In this document: piece by piece, positions 14,325 to 24,567 of the stretch
Position numbering within the stretch: position 1 is the first letter of the stretch
Layout: the number at the start of each line of letters is the position of its first letter
Source: Paenibacillus agaridevorans
Lineage (GTDB): Bacteria; Bacillota; Bacilli; Paenibacillales; Paenibacillaceae
DNA length: 52,640 bases
Assembly: GCF_003112455.1 (NCBI RefSeq)
Contig: NZ_BDQX01000116.1
Span: 8,301 to 60,940 of the forward strand
Direction: 5' to 3'
Made by a program: the position numbers and the translations under genes
The notes under the pieces: generated by a model
The model's database searches: none
What the model was told of the DNA's origin: nothing
The model's input: the letters and a program-made list of their open reading frames with translations, nothing else

Positions 14325-16289
14325 GTGAACGAACAAACGTTGAGAAAACTGGAATTTCATAAAGTGAAAGAACAAGTGGCGCATTTTACTCTTTCCTCGG
14401 CGGGACTCCAATTGGCGGAAGCCATGCGGCCAAGCGGAGACTACACTCGTGTAGCCGCATGGCTCCGCGAGACGGAGGAGGCTGCAAATCTGCTTGCAGG
14501 AGGTGCCAGCATCCCTTTGTCAGCCATGGAAGGCATTGATCCTTTCCTTTCTCTTTTAGGCAAGGGCAGAATATATAACGAGCAGGAGCTGGAGCAGCTT
14601 GGCGTATGGTTGTCGTCTGTGTACCAAATGAAAAGGTATATGAACGCCAAGCGACAGCAAGCCCCAACGATAGCCGGATATGCGGACTCCATGAACGACT
14701 GCCCTGATCTGCGCGAGCAGTTGAACACATGTATTCGATTCGGGATGCTGACAGATGAGGCAAGTCCTGATTTAAGCTATATTCGGCGTCAGACACATAT
14801 CGTGGAGGATCAAATCGGGAAACGTATGGCTGGAGCGATGGGGAAATACAAGAGCAGTCTGCAAGAAGCCGTCATTAGCAAAAGAAGCGGAAGATTCGTG
14901 TTGTCTGTCAAGCGGGAGCTCCGCAAAAATGTACCCGGTACTGTACTGGACGAATCGGCCAGCGGTCAGACTTTGTTTATCGAACCCGTGGAAGTGGCGG
15001 AGATGCAGCTGGAGCTCCATCAATGGAAAGCGGCCGAAGAGAGGGAACGAACGATCGTGTTGTCGCGTTTGTCAGACGAAGCTGAAAAATATGCCTCCGA
15101 GTTGAAAACGAACGTGCAGGCGATGGCGATCTTCGACTTCATCATTGCGAGAGGCAAGTATGCAAGAAGCTGCTGCGGCGTTCGCGTCGGTTTGTCCGAC
15201 AAACCGATCGTGTCGCTTGTAGAAGCAAGGCATCCTCTCCTTGGAGAAAGCTGTGTGCCTCTAAGCGTCGAGCTGGGACTGAAGTGGAATCAGCTTATGA
15301 TCACGGGACCCAATACCGGCGGCAAGACGGTCACGTTAAAGACGATGGGACTGCTGGTCATCATGAACCAATGCGGATTGCTTGTGCCAGCGGCGCCGGA
15401 AAGCGTGCTGGGCATGTTTGCGCACGTCGAAGCGGATGTCGGCGATGGGCAAAGTCTGGAGCAGTCGCTCAGCACATTCTCGTCCCATATATCAGTCTTA
15501 AAAGATATGCTCCGTTTGGCTGCGGGCAAGTCCCTGCTTTTGCTTGATGAACTTGCAGCCGGAACGGACCCCTCCGAAGGGATCGCGTTGTCGATCGCCG
15601 TTCTGGAGCAGTTGAAGCGCCAAGGCGCCAAGCTGGCCGCAACGACCCATTTCAACGAGATCAAGACGTTCGCATCTCGAACCGAAGGCTGTCAGAACGG
15701 GAGAATGGCGTTCGATCCCGATACGCTCAGGCCGCTCTATCGTTTGGAGATAGGGGAAGCGGGCGACAGTCATGCTTTCGCGATCGCGAGACGATTTGGA
15801 ATTCCCGAGACCGTTATGGCCAGGGCGGAGGAATTGCTGAGTTTTAAAGGAGGGAGCGAAACGTATTTGGAAATTCCTGCGGCGATCAGCGGCGATATCA
15901 ACAGCCAGATTACGGGCAATGATGACGCCAGGCAGGAAAGCCATGAAGCAGCCGGCGAGGCTGATTTACCTGCTGATTCTCCAGGTGGCAAAACGCGAGC
16001 TTACGCCAAAGGCGACGTCGTATGGATCTACCCGCTAAAGTGCGCCGGAGTCGTATTTAAGGAGACGGATGAACGCGGCAATTTAATCGTTCAAGTACAG
16101 GGGCAGAAGCTGAAGTTCAATCACAAGCGCGTGAAGCCGTATATCGCCAAGGAGAAGCTGTACCCTGGCGAATCGTATGACCTCGATATCGTATTCGAGT
16201 CGAAGGAGAACCGCAAGGCCCGCCATCTGATGAACCGCAAGCATGCGGAAGGCGTCGAAATCATCATCAAACCGGACGAACGATCCTAA
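14325..16289 (+). CDS. MutS2-like ATPase lacking the Smr nuclease domain
   Basis: MutS2-family protein, 654 residues, GTG start with AAGGAG 10 bases upstream. The MutS core and lever are followed by an intact ABC-type ATPase: Walker A ITGPNTGGKTVTLKT (about 326-340), Walker B LLLLDELAAGTDPSEG, and the ATTHFNEIKTFA switch. A KOW-like segment follows (KGDVVWIYPLKCAGVVFKE). Canonical MutS2 is about 780 residues and ends in an Smr domain; here the protein ends in about 40 charged residues without the Smr LDLRG or HGKGTG motifs. MutS2 proteins are reported to act on collided ribosomes and recombination intermediates, so this form may move or split complexes without cleaving. It tail-overlaps thiN by 4 bp. 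The leader with uORF and terminators suggests inducible expression. Confidence 0.88.
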   Translation: MNEQTLRKLEFHKVKEQVAHFTLSSAGLQLAEAMRPSGDYTRVAAWLRETEEAANLLAGGASIPLSAMEGIDPFLSLLGKGRIYNEQELEQLGVWLSSVYQMKRYMNAKRQQAPTIAGYADSMNDCPDLREQLNTCIRFGMLTDEASPDLSYIRRQTHIVEDQIGKRMAGAMGKYKSSLQEAVISKRSGRFVLSVKRELRKNVPGTVLDESASGQTLFIEPVEVAEMQLELHQWKAAEERERTIVLSRLSDEAEKYASELKTNVQAMAIFDFIIARGKYARSCCGVRVGLSDKPIVSLVEARHPLLGESCVPLSVELGLKWNQLMITGPNTGGKTVTLKTMGLLVIMNQCGLLVPAAPESVLGMFAHVEADVGDGQSLEQSLSTFSSHISVLKDMLRLAAGKSLLLLDELAAGTDPSEGIALSIAVLEQLKRQGAKLAATTHFNEIKTFASRTEGCQNGRMAFDPDTLRPLYRLEIGEAGDSHAFAIARRFGIPETVMARAEELLSFKGGSETYLEIPAAISGDINSQITGNDDARQESHEAAGEADLPADSPGGKTRAYAKGDVVWIYPLKCAGVVFKETDERGNLIVQVQGQKLKFNHKRVKPYIAKEKLYPGESYDLDIVFESKENRKARHLMNRKHAEGVEIIIKPDERS

Positions 16290-16930
16290 TCCCGGCTTTG
16301 GATAACGAGAAGGCGTCCTTGCTTGAGGCGGATCATGCCTCTTTCTTGAAGGAGGACGTTGCTTATTCCCAATGATTGTCCGATTGTAAGCGTGGCGTCG
16401 CCAAGCGGATACTGGAACCCCTCCAGCGTAATGCCGGTCACGGCATGCGACAATGGAAGCAGAGACACTTGCGGATGCTCCAGTCGATCCACGTATGCAT
16501 CTTGCGAGATCAAGCTGATCCGATTCGTCGCATCCGCGATGGAGGCGGCGACGCCATTCTCGTCCGCGAGCGCAAGCAGATGGACGTTCGCCAGAGAGTG
16601 ATCGAAGCGTGTGCCGAGCGCGCCCAGCAGCACAATATTTGTTGGCTTCATGTCCAGCGCAAGACGGAAGGCCATCTCGGTGTCGGTAAAGTTTTTGTCG
16701 ATGGGATCGCACTGAATCGTCTTGCGGCTGTTGTCCTTAATCCGTTCCAGCTCTTCAGCCGTCACAGAATCGAAGTCGCCGATCGCGATATCAGGACGAT
16801 AACCTTGTTCGATCAGGAATAGTGCTCCGCTGTCCGCGCCGATGAGCACTTTGCCCTCTCGCACATAGGGGATTGCCCAGTCTCCTAAAGATCCTCCCGA
16901 AGTAATGACGATTGTATAGCTGTCGAGCAT
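16286..16930 (-). CDS. thiN: Thiamine pyrophosphokinase
   Basis: Transfers pyrophosphate from ATP to thiamine to make thiamine diphosphate, the cofactor of the PDH E1 enzyme encoded nearby. 214 residues, the usual length of Bacillales ThiN. Visible motifs: VITSGGSLGDW at the start, LIGADSGALFLIEQGYRPD, GDFDS, the DKNFTDTEMAF active-site stretch and GTRFDHSLANVHLL. The start at 16930 (MLDSYT) is preferred because GGAAAGGATG lies upstream at normal spacing; in-frame ATGs just upstream would lack a ribosome site, and further extension runs into non-family sequence. It converges on the mutS2-like gene with 4 bp overlap and diverges from the TRIC-family gene. Confidence 0.93.
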   Translation of the reverse strand: MLDSYTIVITSGGSLGDWAIPYVREGKVLIGADSGALFLIEQGYRPDIAIGDFDSVTAEELERIKDNSRKTIQCDPIDKNFTDTEMAFRLALDMKPTNIVLLGALGTRFDHSLANVHLLALADENGVAASIADATNRISLISQDAYVDRLEHPQVSLLPLSHAVTGITLEGFQYPLGDATLTIGQSLGISNVLLQERGMIRLKQGRLLVIQSRD

Positions 16931-17102
16931 GCCATTCAACATCCTTTCCATGCAGGTTAAAGCTGTGTACAGTATAGCGCCCGCAGCGTATATAGGGCAA
17001 TGCAAATCTGGACGAAAATTGTCGTTGCGGAAGTTGCGGGGCGGCGCTAAAATGGGAAAGGACATAAGGCGATCATTCGCTACATTGATCGGGGCGGTGG
17101 GT

Positions 17103-17777
17103 ATGGATATTTTTAATGTCTTCAGCTTGATCGGCACGATTGCGTTCGCGGTCAGCGGAGCGGTAGTCGCGATGGAGGAAGAATACGACATTTTGGGCGT
17201 ATACGTGCTTGGGCTCGTTACGGCATTCGGCGGGGGTGTTATTCGAAACCTGCTTATCGGCATGCCGGTCACGATGCTGTGGAGTCAGGGCTATCTGTTC
17301 AAGGTGGCGCTTATCGCCATGACAATTGCCTTTGTTCTGCCGGTGCGTTGGATCTTACGATGGAGAAGGAGCGAGGCCTTCTTTGATGCCATCGGTTTAT
17401 CGGCGTTCGCCATCCAAGGCGCCTTATATGCCACCCAAATGGGGCATCCTATAAGCGCAGTGCTTGTGGCAGCCATGTTGACGGGAATTGGCGGGGGAAT
17501 TATCCGCGACGTGCTTGCGGGACGCAAGCCGCTCGTGCTCAAGGACGAAATCTACGCGGTGTGGGCGATGCTTGGCGGACTATGCATTGGACTTGGATGG
17601 GCCAAAACGTCGATTGAACTGCTGGTGTTGTTCGGCATCATCATTATGTTCCGCATGATGTCCGTCTATTACAAGTGGCGGCTGCCTCGCCGATCATTAA
17701 GGGGCGCATTCGCTGCGTCTGCGGTTGCGGCGGAACGGAATAATAAAATGAAAAAGAAAGAGTTGGATAAGTCATGA
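17103..17777 (+). CDS. TRIC/UPF0126-family membrane protein
   Basis: Integral membrane protein of about 224 residues with seven predicted membrane segments and two internal repeats, each with a glycine-rich helix (VTAFGGGVIRNLL and LTGIGGGIIRDVLAG). This is the signature of the UPF0126 family, related to trimeric intracellular cation channels. The two GGG-x-I-R motifs are expected to line the pore. The ATG at 17103 begins the conserved MDIFNVFSLIG segment; an alternative in-frame ATG at 17052 would add a basic tail. It overlaps the phosphatase gene by 4 bp (ATGA). The ion transported in bacteria is not established. Confidence 0.88.
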   Translation: MDIFNVFSLIGTIAFAVSGAVVAMEEEYDILGVYVLGLVTAFGGGVIRNLLIGMPVTMLWSQGYLFKVALIAMTIAFVLPVRWILRWRRSEAFFDAIGLSAFAIQGALYATQMGHPISAVLVAAMLTGIGGGIIRDVLAGRKPLVLKDEIYAVWAMLGGLCIGLGWAKTSIELLVLFGIIIMFRMMSVYYKWRLPRRSLRGAFAASAVAAERNNKMKKKELDKS

Positions 17778-18274
17778 GCGCAACTACCAATGTACTGTTC
17801 GTATGTCTCGGCAATATTTGCCGTTCGCCGATGGCGGAGGCCGTTATGCGTCATCTGGTGAAGCAGGAGGGGTTGGAGGAGGCTATCAAGGTCGATTCGG
17901 CGGGAACGGGCGACTGGCATCTCGGTCATCCGCCGCATGAAGGCACGCGCAAGCTGCTGGATCATCACGGTATTACGTATGAAGGCATGACTGCAAGACA
18001 AGTAAATGGCGGCGATTTTAATGGGTTCGACTATATCGTCTGCATGGACGCCAAAAACTTGAAAGACGCCAAGGCTGTCTTCCAAGCCGCTTCCGACCGC
18101 AATGGAGCGGAAGGGGACCCAGCCGTATTTACATTCATGGAATTGCTGCCTGGTCACGGCATCTCGGATGTGCCAGACCCTTATTATTCGGGCAATTTCG
18201 AAGAAGTTTATGAGCTGGTGGAAGCGGGATGCAAGGCGTTGCTGGGACGGATCCGGGCGGAGAAGAACCTGTGA
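17774..18274 (+). CDS. Low-molecular-weight protein tyrosine phosphatase
   Basis: LMW-PTP of 166 residues. The phosphate loop VCLGNICRSPMAEA has nucleophile C11 and R17; the general acid Asp is in VPDPYYSGNFEEVYELVE. Family members dephosphorylate tyrosine, or arginine in the YwlE branch. The residue after the CxGN motif is Ile (CLGNICRS), the pattern usually seen in tyrosine-specific LMW-PTPs rather than YwlE's Thr, so tyrosine specificity or YfkJ-like function is favoured (from memory). Start overlaps the TRIC-family stop. Confidence 0.93.
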   Translation: MSATTNVLFVCLGNICRSPMAEAVMRHLVKQEGLEEAIKVDSAGTGDWHLGHPPHEGTRKLLDHHGITYEGMTARQVNGGDFNGFDYIVCMDAKNLKDAKAVFQAASDRNGAEGDPAVFTFMELLPGHGISDVPDPYYSGNFEEVYELVEAGCKALLGRIRAEKNL

Positions 18275-18340
18275 GGAAGGAAAATCCATTCTTAAGATCT
18301 CAAGAAGGAAGCCGCCTTCATTCTTAATCCCCTAAACAAC

Positions 18341-18382
18341 AAAAAAGACTGCATGTCGGGCTTGTACTGCATGCAGTCTTTT
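18341..18382. terminator. Bidirectional terminator between the phosphatase and esterase genes
   Basis: AAAAGACTGCATG (18343-18355) pairs with CATGCAGTCTTTT (18370-18382), flanked by A-run and T-run, so it can act on both converging transcripts. Confidence 0.85.
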
Positions 18383-18399
18383 GTTCGCCTGGCGAGGTA

Positions 18400-19140
18400 T
18401 TATTCCACCTCGATGAAATAAGCGAGAGCAGCCGGAATCTCTTTCTGCCAAAAGCCCCACTGATGTTTCCCGTCCTTCTCTTCGTAGTAGATGCGGGCGC
18501 CTTTGTGCTCCAGCAGAGCTTTGGCATTACGGTTGAGCGCGAGAAAATCGTGTACGCCGCGGTCCGTCGTTTCGTATTCCGTTTCCTGAAGCCCGACGAT
18601 CATATAGATATCCAGCCATTCCAGATCATAGTTTCGATCGATGACCGCTTGCGAGCTGGCAAAGAAGGCGCCGGACATGGATATGACTCTAGTAAACAGC
18701 TGAGGATATTCAAGCGCCAAGTGAAGCGAAACCGTACCGCCTAATGAATCTCCTGCGAGCAGTCGATCCTCCGGCTCTTTGCGAACGGGATACCGTTCCT
18801 CTACGAACGGCAGCAGCTCTTCTGCAAAGAACCGAAGATATGCTCCATGACGGCTGCCATCGGCGGCGTATTCGTCGGTGCGGTGTTTCTTGTCGACATC
18901 GACGCCGACGATGATGAAAGGTTCCAGACCTTCATCGAGGATGAGCTTTGTTGCGGATGTAGCAACTCTGCCGAAATTAAAAAAATCTTCGCCATCCTGA
19001 CAATATACGACAGGATAACTTAACAGCTCGTTATATCCCGGGGGAAGGAAAATGCGCAATTGGCGTTCTCCCTCCGCAAGATAGCGGCTGGGTACGGTTT
19101 CCTTCAGTATGGTTCTCTTTAAATAACGATCGTCCGTCAT
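18400..19140 (-). CDS. Alpha/beta-hydrolase esterase (enterochelin-esterase/YjcH type)
   Basis: Predicted cytoplasmic esterase of 246 residues. The nucleophile elbow GDSLGGTVSLHLALEYP carries the catalytic Ser; the His is likely in DGKHQWGFWQ near the C-terminus, with an acidic partner in the ETEYETTD region. The N-terminal RQLRIFLPPGYNE and YPVVYCQDGEDFF stretches are typical of the Fes/IroE-like esterase D group and of B. subtilis YjcH. A good ribosome site (AAAGGAG) sits 9 bases before the ATG. There is no signal peptide and no siderophore genes nearby, so a true siderophore role is not supported. Confidence 0.85.
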   Translation of the reverse strand: MTDDRYLKRTILKETVPSRYLAEGERQLRIFLPPGYNELLSYPVVYCQDGEDFFNFGRVATSATKLILDEGLEPFIIVGVDVDKKHRTDEYAADGSRHGAYLRFFAEELLPFVEERYPVRKEPEDRLLAGDSLGGTVSLHLALEYPQLFTRVISMSGAFFASSQAVIDRNYDLEWLDIYMIVGLQETEYETTDRGVHDFLALNRNAKALLEHKGARIYYEEKDGKHQWGFWQKEIPAALAYFIEVE

Positions 19141-19336
19141 GCGAGAAATCTCCTTTATATTTGGAATGGAATACGGCAGATGTGGGCAAACAATAGTAAG
19201 GTAAAGTGCAACATACGTCCGAAGGGAAACAGTTGTATTATGCTGTTATAGTGGGAATTGGATTCTGTAGCATATACAATTTCTTAACAGAACAGCCTGA
19301 ATCAGCGAAAAAACAACGGTTTTTTTGTTTTTTGCT

Positions 19337-19366
19337 TTGACCATTTTTGTTAAACAGGTTTATAAT
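19337..19366 (+). promoter_or_regulatory. Predicted sigma-A promoter of the pdh operon
   Basis: TTGACC (19337-19342), 18-bp spacer, TATAAT (19361-19366); predicted start near 19373, about 50 nt before pdhA. The ribosome site is TTGAGGTGAGCG just before ATG 19424. The rest of 19141-19336 is AT-rich with no gene recognised. Confidence 0.7.
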
Positions 19367-19414
19367 AATTCTATAACAGAGATACCCGTTTTTCAAATAT
19401 TTTGATTGAGGTGA

Positions 19415-20491
<1,077 letters not shown>

Positions 20492-20511
20492 TAGGGGAGG
20501 AGTAAACCAAC

Positions 20512-21489
20512 ATGGCACAAATGAATATGCTTGAAGCGATTCGCGATGCGATGCGCGTAGAATTGAAACGGGATGAGAACGTGCTGATCTTTGGCGAGGA
20601 CGCAGGTAAGGTCGGCGGTGTATTCCGCGTAACGGAAGGTTTGCAGGAAGAATTCGGGGAAGACCGCGTGTTCGATACTCCCCTTGCGGAATCCGCGATT
20701 GCGGGTATGGCTGTTGGCATGGGGCTTCAAGGCTTCCGTCCCATCGCCGAGATCCAATTCGTTGGTTTCATCTACGAAGCACTTGATCAAATGTTCATTC
20801 AAGCTGCCCGCATGCGTTACCGCTCCGGCGGCCGCTATAACTCGCCGATCGTATTCCGCACACCTTTCGGCGGCGGCGTTAAGGCAGCCGAGCTGCATAC
20901 GGATTCCCTGGAAGGTCTGGCTGTTCAAACGCCGGGCATCAAGGTTGTTATTCCGTCCAATCCATACGATGCAAAAGGTCTCATGATCTCCGCTATCCGC
21001 GATAACGATCCGGTCTTCTTTATGGAGCATCTGAATTTGTACCGCGCGTTTAAAGCTGACGTTCCAGAGGGCGAATACACGATCGAGATCGGCAAAGCGA
21101 ACGTTGTTCGCGAAGGCAGCGACGTGACGATCATTGCATATGGCATGATGGTGCATACTGCGGTTAAAGCAGCAGACGAGCTTGAGAAACAAGGCATCAA
21201 AGCCGAAGTCATCGACCTTCGTTCCCTGGTGCCGCTCGATATCGACACCCTTGTCGCTTCTATCCAAAAGACGAACCGTGCGATCGTCGTGCAAGAAGCT
21301 CAGAAAACTTCCGGCGTAGCGGCTGAGGTTATTGCCCAAATTAACGAAAAAGCGATTCTGCATCTGGAGGCTCCGGTGCTTCGCGTAGCCGGTCCTGACA
21401 CGGTATATCCGTTCGCTCAGATCGAAGACACTTGGCTGCCTACTCCGGCTCGTATTGTCGCCGCTGCTCAGAAAGTCATTAATTTCTAA
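20512..21489 (+). CDS. pdhB: Pyruvate dehydrogenase E1 component, beta subunit
   Basis: E1-beta transketolase-like subunit, 325 residues, beginning [20 protein letters not shown], with [21 protein letters not shown] and ETPLAE-like [17 protein letters not shown] at the cofactor interface and a C-terminal transketolase domain ([21 protein letters not shown]). Strong ribosome site GGGGAGGAG precedes the ATG, 20 bp after pdhA. The stretch 21490-21735 that separates it from E2 is unusually long for this operon and holds a dispersed repeat. Confidence 0.96.
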   Translation: MAQMNMLEAIRDAMRVELKRDENVLIFGEDAGKVGGVFRVTEGLQEEFGEDRVFDTPLAESAIAGMAVGMGLQGFRPIAEIQFVGFIYEALDQMFIQAARMRYRSGGRYNSPIVFRTPFGGGVKAAELHTDSLEGLAVQTPGIKVVIPSNPYDAKGLMISAIRDNDPVFFMEHLNLYRAFKADVPEGEYTIEIGKANVVREGSDVTIIAYGMMVHTAVKAADELEKQGIKAEVIDLRSLVPLDIDTLVASIQKTNRAIVVQEAQKTSGVAAEVIAQINEKAILHLEAPVLRVAGPDTVYPFAQIEDTWLPTPARIVAAAQKVINF

Positions 21490-21544
21490 ATTTATTGTTT
21501 CATTCCGATTGGAATACGGTTATTAAGAAGTTTTTAAAGATCGA

Positions 21545-21710
21545 GTTCAAAAAGTTCGGTTATCAGTACCGAGAAGATTGAAGGCAGGTAGAAAATGAGG
21601 AGCAGAGCATAGCAGAGCTATGTGAGCACCGGAAGTTTCGCCTGCATTCAATATTCGATGTCGACTATGCTTCTTGGCATACTTCGTAATGGGAATCGGA
21701 CTTTTTGAAC
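21545..21710 (+). repeat. Dispersed MITE-like repeat, copy 2 (166 bp), inside the pdh operon
   Basis: Bounded by GTTCAAAAAGTTCG (21545-21558) and CGGACTTTTTGAAC (21697-21710), an inverted repeat with one mismatch. The interior is homologous to 6606-6854 and in the same orientation but lacks two segments of copy 1. The hairpin CATAG/CTATG replaces CGTAG/CTACG. It ends nine bases before the E2 ribosome site AAAGGAGG. Confidence 0.85.
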
Positions 21711-21735
21711 AACCACTTAAAGGAGGTTGTCATTG

Positions 21736-23031
21736 GTGGCTAAATTCGAATATCGATTCCCCGAGCTAGGCGAAGGCCTGCATGAAGGCGAAATCGTCAA
21801 AGTGCTCATCAAGCCGGGCGCTAAAGTAACGGACGATGATATTATTATGGAAGTACAGAATGACAAGGCAATCGTAGAAGTCCCTTGTCCTGTTAATGGC
21901 ACGGTGCTAGAAGTATTGGTTAAAGACGGTCAGGTATGCCACGTCGGAGAGCTTGTCGCGGTAATCGACGCGGAAGGCGACATTCCGGAGAGCGCGCAGC
22001 CAGCACCATCCGAAGAGAAAAAGGAAGAAGCGGCTCCTGCTCCTGAGGCAGCTGCAGCACCATCCGCTCCGGCTCAATCCGAAGCGAAACAGGCAAACTC
22101 GCATGTGCTTGCAACGCCAAGCGTGCGCAAGTTCGCTCGCGAAAAGGGCGTAGATTTAGCGCAAGTGTCCGGCACGGGCAAAAACGGCCGCATAACTCGC
22201 GAAGACGTAAACGGCTTTGGCGGCGCTCCTGCAGCTTCGACTGAAGCTCCTGCAGCCAGCGCGGCACAAGAAGCTCCAGCTGCAAGCGAAACGAAATCCG
22301 CGGCTCCGGCAGCTTCCGGAACGGCATACCGTCCAGAAGAGCGCGTACCATTTAAGGGTATCCGCAAAGCAATCGCAAACGCGATGGTCAAATCGGTATA
22401 CACGGCTCCGCATGTGACCATTATGGACGAAGTGGACGTTACCGAGCTGGTTGCCCTTCGTGCGAAATACAAGCCATACGCAGAGAAAAAAGGCTCCAAG
22501 CTGACTTACTTGCCGTTCATCGTTAAGGCGCTCGTGGCCGCTTGCCGCCAGTTCCCGATCATGAACTCGACGCTGGACGAAGCAAATCAAGAGATCGTCT
22601 ATCGCAAGTATTACAATATCGGTATCGCAACGGATACGGACAACGGCTTGATCGTTCCGGTTATCGAAGACGCAGATCGCAAAAACCTGTTTATGGTTGC
22701 CGATTCCATCCGCGACCTTGCAGCTCGCGGCCGCGACGGCAAACTGACGGCGAATGAACTGAGAGGCAGCACGATCTCGATCTCGAATATCGGTTCCGCT
22801 GGCGGCATGTTCTTTACGCCGGTCATCAACTTCCCTGAAGTCGCTATTCTAGGTACCGGCCGGATTTCGGAAAAGCCGGTTGTTCGCAACGGTGAAATCG
22901 TCGCCGCTCCGGTTATGGCTCTGTCCCTGAGCTTCGACCATCGTCTCATCGACGGCGCAACGGCTCAGAACTTTATGAACTACATTAAACAGCTTCTGGC
23001 GCAGCCTGAACTGTTCATTATGGAGGTTTAA
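21736..23031 (+). CDS. pdhC: Pyruvate dehydrogenase E2, dihydrolipoamide acetyltransferase
   Basis: E2 core subunit, 431 residues from GTG 21736. One lipoyl domain (lipoyl-Lys K44 in [10 protein letters not shown]), a Pro/Ala-rich linker, a peripheral-subunit-binding domain ([21 protein letters not shown]...NGRITREDV, about 118-157), a second Ala/Pro linker, and the catalytic acetyltransferase domain with [15 protein letters not shown] near the C-terminus. GTG 21736 is chosen because AAAGGAGG ends 9 bases upstream and it gives the conserved [14 protein letters not shown] start; TTG codons at 21727 and 21733 are possible but less likely. A single lipoyl domain is normal for Bacillota. Confidence 0.95.
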   Translation: MAKFEYRFPELGEGLHEGEIVKVLIKPGAKVTDDDIIMEVQNDKAIVEVPCPVNGTVLEVLVKDGQVCHVGELVAVIDAEGDIPESAQPAPSEEKKEEAAPAPEAAAAPSAPAQSEAKQANSHVLATPSVRKFAREKGVDLAQVSGTGKNGRITREDVNGFGGAPAASTEAPAASAAQEAPAASETKSAAPAASGTAYRPEERVPFKGIRKAIANAMVKSVYTAPHVTIMDEVDVTELVALRAKYKPYAEKKGSKLTYLPFIVKALVAACRQFPIMNSTLDEANQEIVYRKYYNIGIATDTDNGLIVPVIEDADRKNLFMVADSIRDLAARGRDGKLTANELRGSTISISNIGSAGGMFFTPVINFPEVAILGTGRISEKPVVRNGEIVAAPVMALSLSFDHRLIDGATAQNFMNYIKQLLAQPELFIMEV

Positions 23032-23034
23032 CAT

Positions 23035-24450
23035 ATGGTAGTTGGAGATGCTTCCCTGGATATTGACACTCTAGTCATCGGCGCAGGCCCCGGCGGTTAC
23101 GTAGCCGCCATCCGCGCGGCTCAGCTCGGCCAAAACGTATTGGTCGTAGAGAAGGAACATGTCGGCGGCGTATGTCTTAACGTTGGCTGTATCCCTTCCA
23201 AAGCTCTGATCAGCGCAGCTCATCAATACGAGTCCATCAGCCACGCTTCCGCATTCGGCATTGAAGTGGGAGAAGCGAAGGTCGACTTTAACAAGATGCA
23301 AGAATTCAAAAACGGAATCGTCAAAAAGCTGACGGGCGGCGTTGCTTCCCTGCTGAAGGCGAACAAAATCCAATATTTCCATGGCGAAGTCATGTTCATC
23401 AACGAGAACGAAGCACGCGTCTTCAACGATCAAGAAGCGCCGCGCTACCGTTTCAAGAACTGCATTATCGCTACGGGTTCCCGTCCGATCGAGTTGAAGG
23501 CATTCCCTTACGGCGGCCGCATCGTTTCCTCGACAGGCGCGCTGAGCCTGCCTGAAATTCCGAAGAGCCTTGTCGTTATCGGCGGCGGCTACATCGGCAT
23601 CGAGCTTGGCCAAATGTACTCCAAGTTCGGCACGAAAGTAACGGTAATCGAAGGTTCCGATTCCATCCTGCCTGGCTTCGACAAAGACATGTCCTCGATC
23701 GTCGCGAAGAAGCTGAAAGGAACGAATGTCGATATCGTTACCGGCGCGCAAGCGAAAAGCGCGGAGCAAACGGACAAAGACGTTACGGTCACTTACACGG
23801 TAGGCGACAAAGAAGAGAAAGTAACGGCTGATTACTTGCTCGTAACGGTCGGCCGTCGTCCTAATACGGACGGCGAGCTAGGTCTGGACCTGATCGGCGT
23901 CAAAATGACGGACCGCGGTCTGGTCGAAGTCGACCAGCAATGCCGCACGAGCATCCCGCATATCTTCGCCATCGGCGACATTATTGCAGGTCCTGCTCTT
24001 GCGCACAAAGCGATGTACGAAGGACGCATTGCCGCAGAAGCGATTGCTGGTCAGCCAAGCGTTGTCGACTATAAATGCGTGCCTGCCGTCTGCTTCTCCG
24101 ATCCCGAATGCGCAAGCGTCGGCCTGAGCGAGAAGGAAGCGAAGGAGCAAGGCCACAATGTAAAAGTGGGCAAATTCCCGTTCGCGATCAACGGCCGCGC
24201 CATGTCGCTTAACGCCAACGAAGGTTTCGTGAAGCTGGTATCCGACGCTGACTCCGGTCTTGTACTTGGCGCGCAAATCATCGGTCTGGAAGCATCCAAC
24301 ATGATCGCCGAGCTTGCTCTGGCTATCGAGATGGGCGCTACGCTTGAAGATATCGCTCTGACGATTCACGCTCACCCTACACTGGGAGAGATCGTGCTGG
24401 ACGCTGCCGAGGTTGCGCTCGGACATCCGATCCACACTTTCGTCAAATAA
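23035..24450 (+). CDS. pdhD: Dihydrolipoamide dehydrogenase (E3)
   Basis: FAD/NAD disulfide oxidoreductase, 471 residues. FAD site IGAGPGGYVAAIRAAQLG; redox disulfide C47/C52 in GGVCLNVGCIPSK; NAD site VIGGGYIGIELGQ; second FAD motif FAIGDIIAGPALAHKA; and the catalytic His-Glu pair in IHAHPTLGE. It reoxidises E2 dihydrolipoate and can serve other 2-oxoacid complexes. Only 3 bp separate it from E2, and a strong terminator follows, closing the pdh operon. Confidence 0.97.
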   Translation: MVVGDASLDIDTLVIGAGPGGYVAAIRAAQLGQNVLVVEKEHVGGVCLNVGCIPSKALISAAHQYESISHASAFGIEVGEAKVDFNKMQEFKNGIVKKLTGGVASLLKANKIQYFHGEVMFINENEARVFNDQEAPRYRFKNCIIATGSRPIELKAFPYGGRIVSSTGALSLPEIPKSLVVIGGGYIGIELGQMYSKFGTKVTVIEGSDSILPGFDKDMSSIVAKKLKGTNVDIVTGAQAKSAEQTDKDVTVTYTVGDKEEKVTADYLLVTVGRRPNTDGELGLDLIGVKMTDRGLVEVDQQCRTSIPHIFAIGDIIAGPALAHKAMYEGRIAAEAIAGQPSVVDYKCVPAVCFSDPECASVGLSEKEAKEQGHNVKVGKFPFAINGRAMSLNANEGFVKLVSDADSGLVLGAQIIGLEASNMIAELALAIEMGATLEDIALTIHAHPTLGEIVLDAAEVALGHPIHTFVK

Positions 24451-24474
24451 TTGAGTATTATCCTATAATCGACA

Positions 24475-24513
24475 AGAGGTCTCGCCGCATTGGATGCGGC
24501 GCGGCCTCTTTTG
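24475..24513 (+). terminator. pdh operon terminator
   Basis: AGAGG...CGCCGCAT pairs with ATGCGGCG...CCTCT around a TGG loop, then TTTT. It lies 25 bases after the pdhD stop. Confidence 0.85.
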
Positions 24514-24567
24514 CTCATTGTCAATCTTTTCGTTAACGGCGTTAATGATCGTAAGGAGATGGATAAC

